From contig NMRA01000232.1 in the NCBI GenBank assembly GCA_002633005.1, positions 151,181 through 201,457 on the forward strand: a stretch of 50,277 nucleotides of DNA. Reading direction: 5' to 3'. Shown here in pieces: positions 44,139 to 50,277 of the stretch (the first letter of the stretch is position 1; every line of letters begins with the position of its first letter). The notes under the pieces are model-generated. The model was not told where the DNA came from and did not search any database. It saw nothing but the letters and a program-made list of their open reading frames with translations. The stretch is from Phoronis australis (taxonomy: Eukaryota; Phoronida; Phoronidae). A program made the position numbers and the translations under genes.

Positions 44139-47100
44139 CTAAAACAATATTTCAAATTCCTATTAATACCATGCAAATGTATGCACAGGTAAAAGCAGAT
44201 AATTTTGTCTAACAATGATAAGCAGCAGGGGACAGTTTGAATGGTTAAAATGGCATAGAATGTTCAAAAACAGACTAAATTGCATTACTCAAAGTGGCTC
44301 CGTCACTGAAACAGAAGTCAAACTGTTCACCAGATATTTTTACAGTTTAGTCTGTTGCTGTCAAAGCATTTTTCCTTTAGTTTCAAAATTTGAAAAAAAA
44401 CAATCTGTCCCCTGCTCGTCACTTCGTCAATTTTCTCCCGCACAGCACAGACGTAGCACATTTCCCATATATAGAAAATGTGACCTTTGAACTTTGATGT
44501 AAACAAAACAATGGCGATTTCAAGCAGTAACCTGCCCGACGTCTTTGAGCGCATGTGTGCATATATATTATTACGGGCAGAGAATTTGAAAACTGTATTG
44601 GAATGAAAGAGTTTATATCTCGTCTGTGTTTTGAAAAATAATAAATTTGATGATTTTTTTTAGAAATTAAAGTGAATAACTATCACGCTAACATCCCCAA
44701 GAAGAAGATTTACCACGACCTGTTTAAAAGGTACACTATTCTTCACATTCTATGCCTCTTTAAAGCCCTTATTCCATAAGTGTTCCGTCACGTGGACAGA
44801 CATTATTTTCGCAAATGAAACAACCAGATATAAAATGACGCATCATTTCAAGCCAACTTACTGAACTACGTCTCGAGCAATGATTTACTGTCACTTCTTC
44901 CGTGCCAAAAAATCCATTTAACTCTGAATAAGGGACAGTTGACACCAATATATTACCACAACTGGTCTAAATCAAAAGTTTCACTTGGTTTTCGACAATG
45001 TTTTGAGAAAGTTTTTACAGAAGCTGGGTGTTTCTCAACTTTCAGGAATAAAGACTGGAAATTATACGTAGTACCACTGTATTATAAACAAAACATTCCA
45101 AGCATGTCAAGTAAACTTAAACATCTGCTTTATAGAGCTAACAAATAAGAAACAAAAGTCCGCCAGTGAAAGATCTGATAATAAAGCAACAAAGAGGAGG
45201 GTTGCTAAAGGTCTAAGTGCACTGAAGATGACGAAAAGTATTAAAGAATAATGTTGGTTGACACTCACTTTATGTTCAGGAATGTCATTGGCTAGATGCT
45301 TTTTCAAAATATCGCCAGTAACTCTCGTCCAGCAGCGGGCTGTGTTGGCTTTGTTGTAGCCCCCTGCAAAACAACTTCCCAATTAGGCAAACCAATGATC
45401 AGAAGAAATTCCACTTCCTTGTTATCATTTCATCTACTCTGATGATGAATTCTGCTTGAACTCAGTCGTCATGACAACAAATTTTGGTTGTGCTCAGGTG
45501 TTAATTTGCCAAATTATTTTGGCATGTGCAACAAAATAATGTAACTGCAGAACTCAAACATAACTGACAAAAATGACTGCTGTACTGTTTCTTTTCAATC
45601 AATTGTTTAACTAGACAAGTCAAGAAGTTGTTACACCTATATTCCTGAAGTACGTTCCTAAGTTTTACCATGCAATCAAACATAACAGTTGTCAACTTTG
45701 TAAGAACTTACCACCCCCTAGGACTAAAGTGGGCAGATTCCATGCCAAGACATGTCTTATGCATGCTGACATTGCATCTGGGGTCAGATTAAATGATGCC
45801 ATTGGGTCACCTATCATACCATCAGCTCCACATTGGCACACAATAGCGTCGGGTTTGAACGCACTGCGCACCACTTCTGACACACTGAAATGGAAAAATG
45901 GAAGTAGATATAACCATGGCTTTAGGATCCATCTCTTGTTTTTAATTTTAATATTTTACCAGTTTAACTGAAGCCAAAAACTGCTGTTGTTTTCATATCT
46001 CATTCAAGCATTTCCTCACAGATGCATACTACTTAGGCTGACAGTTTCAGTAGGCACACCGTCTAAACTGAAAAATGTAAAGAGTTAAAAAGAGATGTAA
46101 CATTTGTTAACAGTGATGACATGCCAATGTCAAATAAGTTTTAAAAAACCTTAAAGCATGATTGTAAACCCACCTCCTGTAAACCCACCCCCTGTAAACC
46201 CACCTCCTGTAAACCCACCTCCTGTAAACCCACCTCCTGTAAACCCACCTCCAGTAAACCCATCTCCCGCTAAATTTGGATTAGACCACACACCATTATG
46301 AAATCATCTCAAACTGTTGCTTAGTGGTCCCTGCAGACATTTTTTGAAAAGCAAGCTTTATTCATCCACAATTTTATAGAACTTCGTACTTGATACTTGG
46401 AGATCATTGTTATTGAGTGATGATGAATAAAACTACTGACCAATGCAATGGGCCCCCATGAGCAGCCTACAGACATCTGGTACAACGTGCACCAGAATGC
46501 CTGTAATTATTTTTTGTTGCACCACCAACGTTATGCTTATAGGGGCATTTATTAATATCATAAAAATGGCCATTAGATCGCACAGAAAACATCAAACCCA
46601 TCTGAAAATGGGAAGGCATGATAGTCACCGTAATACCCTATTGGTCATGTGTCATGAAAAGCCATCAATGAACTACGAAGAAACCGAGGCAAATGTGGCA
46701 AAATAAATTGCCACAGCACTAGAAGGTACAGCAGTAGTTTAATCGTTCTGAAAAAGAGTGTTTATCTATGAAGTGCCAAAGGGTTCTTAACCAAGTACCT
46801 TTCTGCGCATTGAAATGTGCTTAATCAATGCGCAGTTTTGCTTAATCAACAGGCCTAATTAGTTAAACGATCATTGTTCTGCTCTCATTCAACATGCACT
46901 TTTGTTTAACCAAAGCGCACTTATATTGCTTAACCAAGGCGCACTTACATTGCTTAACCAATGCGCACTTATATTGCTTAACCAATGCGCACTTATATTG
47001 CTTAACCAATGCGCACTTATTTTGGTTAATCAATGCGCACTTATATCGCTTAATCAATGACCACTTATATTGCTTAATCAATGCGCACTTATATTGGTTA

Positions 47101-49188
47101 ATCAATGCGCACGTATATCGCTTAATAAATGCGCACGTATATCGCTTAATCAATGCGCACTTATATTGCTTAATCAATGCGCACTTATATTGCTTAATCA
47201 ATGCGCACTTATATTGCTTAACCAATGTGCACTTATATCACTTAATCAATGCGCACTTATATTGCTTAATCAATGCGCACTTATATTGCTTAACCAATAC
47301 GCACTTATATTGCTTAATCAATGTACACTTACCTGGTATATTGCTTATTCAACGCGTACTTTTAATCATTTATCATGCCTGTGCTCTCAAGTCTCAAAAT
47401 AGCATAAGATTCCACGTGGGTGCAAGGCAACTTTTGAATAATCCACGTTGGAGATTTTTATCAAGTGACCACATAAATGATGGACCTGTTATGCACTGAA
47501 AGTAAACTCGTCTTTGATTGCACATAACAAGTAACTAATTGAGCGCGTTGAATGAGTAAAACTCCGTGTTGATTAAGCAAAAGTGCGCGTTGAGTAAGAG
47601 CAGAACGATGATCATTTAAGAACTAATAAATGAGTGCATTGATTAAGCAAAACTACCCATTGACTAACAAACTTACGGGTTGTTTAAGCATATCTCAGTG
47701 CATAGAAAGGTACTTGTTTAAGAACCCTTTGGTGCTTCATAGTTATCTGTTGTCACACACATTAGGAATACACTAGCCAAAATTCACACAAAGTGGTAGG
47801 AAATGCATCTACAGATGAAAAATAGCTGTACAGTGTGCCACATAGTTGTACAGTGTGCCACATAGTTGTACAGTGTGCCACATAGTTGTACAGTGTGCCA
47901 CAAAGTTGTGCAGTGTGCCACGTAGTTGTGCAGTGTGCCACGTAGTTGTNGTGCCACATAGTTGTGCAGTGTGCCACATAGTTGTGCAGTGTGCCACATA
48001 GTTGTACAGGGTGCCACATAGTTGTACAGTGCGCCACATAGTTGTACAGGGTGCCACATAGTTGTGCAGTGCGCCACATAGTTGTACAGGGTGCCACATA
48101 GTTGTGCAGTGTGCCACATAGTTGTGCAGTGTGCCACATAGTTGTACAGGGTGCCACATAGTTGTACAGTGCGCCACATAGTTGTACAGGGTGCCACATA
48201 GTTGTGCAGTGCGCCACATAGTTGTACAGGGTGCCACATAGTTGTGCAGTGTGCCACATAGTTGTGCAGTGTGCCACATAGTTGTACAGTGTGCCACAGT
48301 AGTTGGAACTGTCTGAAAATCAACGTCATTCATGCTCTTATCAGTAGGAAAACGTACGAATCTTCATAATGATCCTTTGAGCGGTTTGTCAGATACAGAG
48401 GCTGCATAAAATGCTTAGTTTAGGTGAAGACAACTGTATAATACAAATTGTGCTTTCAATTAGACATTTTTTCCCATTTATATAAAAATTTTTATTAAAG
48501 CTGCATTTTGCTTGTTTAGTTGGCTAAAAAATGAAAATCAGATTAGACCTTTTTGGTCTCATAAAATCAGTCTCATCATTGTATTCCTTATCGTGATAGG
48601 ACTCTATTTTCTTTGTCAACAAGAACATGGAAACCATCAGTCACTCAAAGAAAAAGCTTAGTCAAGGTTCATTGCGTATTCGAAAATTTCACAAGTACGC
48701 ATTACCTTTGACTTAAGTTGCCAGCGTATTCAGCATTATTTCAAGATTGGACGAGTGTGGTAATGTTTTTAAACCTCAAAGAGCTTCGGTTAAGAATTCA
48801 ACATTCACATCCAACCAGCAACGAAATGCAGTCTTAATTAAAATTTTCAAGCTTTACCATACTGTTAGGAAAGTTTACCACTAACTACCACTTACTCGTT
48901 AAACACCTGAATATATTGTCTGTCTGTTATGCCATCCTTCAGAGGAACATTGGCAGCAAAGTACTTGCCCTTCAACACACCCACATCCTTCAAGCTTCCT
49001 GTACCTAGCCAACAAAGAAGAATAAAAGAAGTCCACATAGCCCAAACATTGAAGTCGGGAAACTGACTAATTAGAAAATCCAGAAAATCCAACTCCTCAA
49101 ATATGTTTACCTGGAAAGAATCCCGCCGAGTACTTGTGAAACGATAAGGTAAACACTTTACATGTAGCGCAAAAGGCATCTTCCACAC
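44010..49188 (-). CDS. Histone deacetylase 8, C-terminal five exons
   Basis: HDAC8 is a class I zinc-dependent lysine deacetylase; known substrates include cohesin SMC3. Exons in coding order: 49111-49188, 48896-49004, 45712-45884, 45269-45363, 44010-44138. All introns have GT/AG ends and phases join cleanly, giving ~194 residues and a TAA. Visible family features are GVEDAF, the pocket run SAGFFPGTG (the FF aligns with human Phe207/208), [10 protein letters not shown] with the zinc-ligand Asp (human Asp267), DPMASFN keeping the HDAC8-type Met274, and GGGGYN with the catalytic Tyr (human Tyr306). YGPDY and the short tail ending IKGMNKAIV match the HDAC8 C-terminus; HDAC1-3 have a longer tail. 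The two other zinc ligands (the DLDxHHGDG region) and the N-terminus must lie beyond 50277. No inactivating change was seen. Confidence 0.96.
44224..44416. mobile_element. Small MITE in the last HDAC8 intron
   Basis: Perfect 12-bp terminal inverted repeats, AGCAGGGGACAG and CTGTCCCCTGCT. A second inverted pair lies inside (AACAGACTAAA / TTTAGTCTGTT). Length 193 bp, no ORF. No clear target duplication. Confidence 0.6.
44417..45268 (+). other. HDAC8 intron with a possible opposite-strand exon
   Basis: On the plus strand, ACAATGGCGATTTC opens [20 protein letters not shown] and 11 more codons before a stop. About 140 bp later TTTTTTTAG|AA is followed by a frame reading [19 protein letters not shown] and AAAG|GTACAC. 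The second piece looks like a short exon by splice sites and composition, but I recognise no family and no continuation. It could equally be chance within the HDAC8 intron. Confidence 0.2.
45269..45363 (-). CDS. HDAC8 exon with catalytic Tyr
   Basis: Acceptor TTTTGCAG, donor CATAAA|GTGAGT. It starts by completing GGGGYN, then [16 protein letters not shown], and ends in phase 0. Confidence 0.96.
45364..45711 (-). other. HDAC8 intron
   Basis: Short intron between the zinc-ligand exon and the catalytic-Tyr exon. No internal feature seen. Confidence 0.9.
45712..45884 (-). CDS. HDAC8 exon with zinc-ligand Asp
   Basis: Acceptor CCATTTCAG, donor GGTG|GTAAGT. 57 full codons. It contains [20 protein letters not shown] with the metal-binding Asp and the HDAC8-type Met. 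Confidence 0.96.
46163..46270 (+). repeat. 15-bp minisatellite
   Basis: About seven copies of TGTAAACCCACCTCC, with changes in the last two. It lies in the 3-kb HDAC8 intron. Confidence 0.95.
46480..46640 (+). repeat. Degenerate dispersed relative of the 146-bp unit
   Basis: Contains ATAAAAATGGCCATTAGATCGC and, ~20 bp later, AAAATGGGAAGGCATG. These parallel CATAAAGTGGCCAGTAGAGGGC and AAAATGGAAAGGCATG in the 49.9-kb copy. The CTCF-like core has decayed here. Confidence 0.4.
46766..47742. mobile_element. 977-bp inverted-repeat element with internal minisatellite
   Basis: The termini CTATGAAGTGCCAAAGGGTT (46766) and, inverted, CTATGAAGCACCAAAGGGTT (47742) begin imperfect terminal repeats that can be followed for over 100 bp (TTCTTAANCAAGTACCTTTCT, ATNTGCTTAA). 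TTAT flanks both ends (46762-46765 and 47743-47746) and may be the target duplication. There is no transposase. The inner parts of both arms are themselves built from GCTTAATCAAnGCGC-type words related to the central minisatellite. Confidence 0.8.
46897..47335 (+). repeat. 24-bp minisatellite
   Basis: About 18 copies of AATGCGCACTTATATTGCTT plus AATC or AACC, with scattered substitutions. A 24-bp period keeps several frames open on both strands, producing long spurious ORFs with 8-residue repeats. Confidence 0.96.
47827..48300 (-). repeat. 20-bp satellite with a 7-unit higher-order repeat
   Basis: About 24 copies of GTTGTACAGTGTGCCACATA. Variants at three positions (A/G, T/G, T/C) are ordered. 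Seven successive units at 48001-48140 are repeated in the same variant order at 48141-48280, a 140-bp higher-order unit. A single N at 47950 marks a collapsed or unresolved copy. All three minus-strand frames are open because the unit lacks stops in any register. Confidence 0.96.
48301..48895 (-). other. HDAC8 intron, remainder
   Basis: AT-rich; no repeat or exon recognised. Confidence 0.5.
48896..49004 (-). CDS. HDAC8 exon (TGSLKDVG...QVFN)
   Basis: Acceptor TTGGCTAG, donor AACGA|GTAAG. 35 full codons including [14 protein letters not shown], which aligns with the conserved NVP.DGI.D segment of class I enzymes. Confidence 0.95.
49111..49188 (-). CDS. HDAC8 exon (GVEDAF...GFFPG)
   Basis: Acceptor TTCGCAG, donor CCAG|GTAAAC. 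It enters with 2 nt completing a Gly, has 25 codons, and leaves with the first base of a Gly. It contains the KYSAGFFP pocket segment. Confidence 0.95.
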
Positions 49189-49753
49189 CTGCGAAAAGGA
49201 GACAAGTTGACTGATCTGGCCAAACAAAGCCTACGGTATTGGTCTGTAACCCAACTCATTTTGAGACCTGCGCTTTACCGACTAAAGCCCCCCCCATCCT
49301 GCCCACATCGAGGTCTTGTGTTTTTTTGAAAAACTGCATTAAGGAATACAAGCAAGGGTAAACAGGTTTCAAACACCATGATTTTCCAAGTGATGAGTGA
49401 ATGAACAGATCCTGTATCACATTTGCTTATCACAGGTGAATTTTCTATGTTGAAAAATTGGCAACTAAAAATACTGTACCATTGAATTGACTTCCAAAAA
49501 AAAAAACAGACAAAACCATCCATGCTTTTTGGCCAAATAACAATCTCAATAGTGATACAAAGCTTTTCTTAAAAAATCACATTTACAGTTATTCATGAAT
49601 AGCAGCATTGCTTGTCAAGACAATTTAATTATCGCAAACATTTCTAAGTCTGGTCAGCACGCACCGCTGGCCACTTCACGTGAACTAATGAATATAAGTC
49701 TGAAAAAAATTCTGCCCCAACCAAGACTCGCATAACGCTAAATTGTTGAGAGA

Positions 49754-49793
49754 GACTGTCCGGAGTTGGTATATGGTGTAACTCCGGACGGTC
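49754..49793. other. Stem-loop
   Basis: GACTGTCCGGAGTT and AACTCCGGACGGTC form a 14-bp stem with one mismatch (a G-U pair in one RNA strand) around a 12-nt loop. Confidence 0.75.
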
Positions 49794-49929
49794 TGGGGAC
49801 AACAGAAGACCACAGTTCAACTGTGAGTCTACACCAATGTGATAAACGATAGAAGTTCTACTTGCTCCGTCAGCTGCTTGTGTGCTTATCTCTTTTATGA
49901 GACACAAAATGTGACTGGGCAAAGCATTT

Positions 49930-50090
49930 TCAAAATAATGTGGACAAGAGCAACGCAGAGCGTTGAAATGCGCCCACAATTGCACCGCATACGGTATCCT
50001 TCTAGGGTTGTTTATTGGTACCATAAAGTGGCCAGTAGAGGGCATATATGTAGTATGTTGTACTTTGCAAAATGGAAAGGCATGGTCCTT
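49930..50090 (+). repeat. Dispersed single copy of the 146-bp unit with CTCF-like core
   Basis: This matches, in opposite orientation, the array subunit at about 40560-40684 (AAGAGCAACGCAGAGCGTTG against AAGAGCAATGCAGAGCATAG; AATTGCACCGCA against AATGCACCGCA; GGGTTGTTTATT against GGATTGTTTATT). CCAGTAGAGGGC at 50032-50043 is a full match to the CTCF core on the plus strand. A solitary copy outside the array shows the unit also exists as a dispersed repeat. Confidence 0.6.
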
Positions 50091-50277
50091 GTCTCCTCAA
50101 TAGGCTAGGGGCAAAATGTGAGTAATCTTCATAATACAAGCACATCCTATACACCAGTTGCTTAAAGCACCACAGAAACATAGAATTAAAAACAAATTTA
50201 CCAACATACGAGATTAGCACAGCATTAGAATGCCAGAAACAAATTTCTACTTGGAACTTTTCCTTCATAGTCACGAA

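Larger units (their letters stand above)
49189..50277. other. HDAC8 upstream intron; upstream exons not found
   Basis: No sequence for the expected preceding exon (ending DLDxHHGDG) is visible, so HDAC8 continues past the window edge. ORFs here on both strands have no supported product. Confidence 0.6.

Noticed and set aside
46863-47499. Long ORFs on both strands (110-201 residues) with 8-residue repeats
   Set aside because: They exist only because the 24-bp minisatellite is a multiple of three and lacks stops; no start context or non-repeat domain.
46163-48300. Direct-repeat arrays as possible CRISPR
   Set aside because: No unique spacers between repeats; eukaryotic minisatellites within introns of HDAC8.
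47762-48333. Three overlapping minus-strand ORFs of 171-181 residues with 20-residue repeats
   Set aside because: Same peptide period in all three frames from a 20-bp satellite; runs across an N. Not a gene family.

Overview
The window is eukaryotic and almost certainly from an invertebrate animal. It is AT-rich and intron-rich, with no operons or ribosome binding sites. It carries one recognisable conserved gene, one plausible uncharacterised gene and a large amount of decayed transposon sequence. The types of LINE present, the abundant short inverted-repeat elements, the THAP and RecQ-like fragments and a retained HDAC8 orthologue fit a marine invertebrate, perhaps a non-vertebrate deuterostome such as a hemichordate or cephalochordate. 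That lineage guess is inference. Small runs of N at 17515, 27479, 33598-33608 and 47950 sit next to homopolymers or tandem repeats and mark assembly trouble.

Layout. From 1 to 9 kb there are decayed gene and transposon pieces: a THAP-like ORF (734-1090), a frameshifted zinc-binding-like remnant (3.0-3.7 kb), a (GT)n tract with two adjacent palindromes (4.5-4.8 kb), a RecQ-like helicase exon whose DEAH box has become NEGH (5.4-5.6 kb, minus), and a LINE C-terminus (7.8-8.5 kb). From 9 to 27 kb there is no supportable host gene, only a reverse-transcriptase fragment (10.3-10.7 kb, minus), inverted-repeat elements, dispersed repeats and a 60-bp minisatellite (25.7 kb). From 27.4 to 33.4 kb there is a transposon cluster: hAT-like elements, a CR1/Jockey-like LINE fragment and a 3-kb Tx1/L1-like LINE, both LINEs on the minus strand.

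From 34.5 to 37.3 kb a three-exon plus-strand gene model, with splice sites and phases that agree, encodes a 331-residue protein with a basic N-terminus and a long C-terminal coiled coil. A hAT-like element ends 40 bp before its exon 2. From about 38.1 to 41.0 kb lies a tandem array of ~146-bp subunits in a 438-bp higher-order repeat. Each subunit carries a motif that, on the minus strand, matches the animal CTCF core consensus or nearly does. This is the most striking structure in the window.

From 44.0 kb to the end, five minus-strand exons encode the C-terminal ~194 residues of histone deacetylase 8, including the stop codon. The 5' exons lie beyond the right edge. HDAC8 introns hold a small inverted-repeat element, a 15-bp minisatellite, a 977-bp inverted-repeat element filled with a 24-bp minisatellite, and a 20-bp satellite with a 7-unit higher-order repeat. 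A 133-nt, 43-bp-stem hairpin begins 8 nt after the HDAC8 stop codon.
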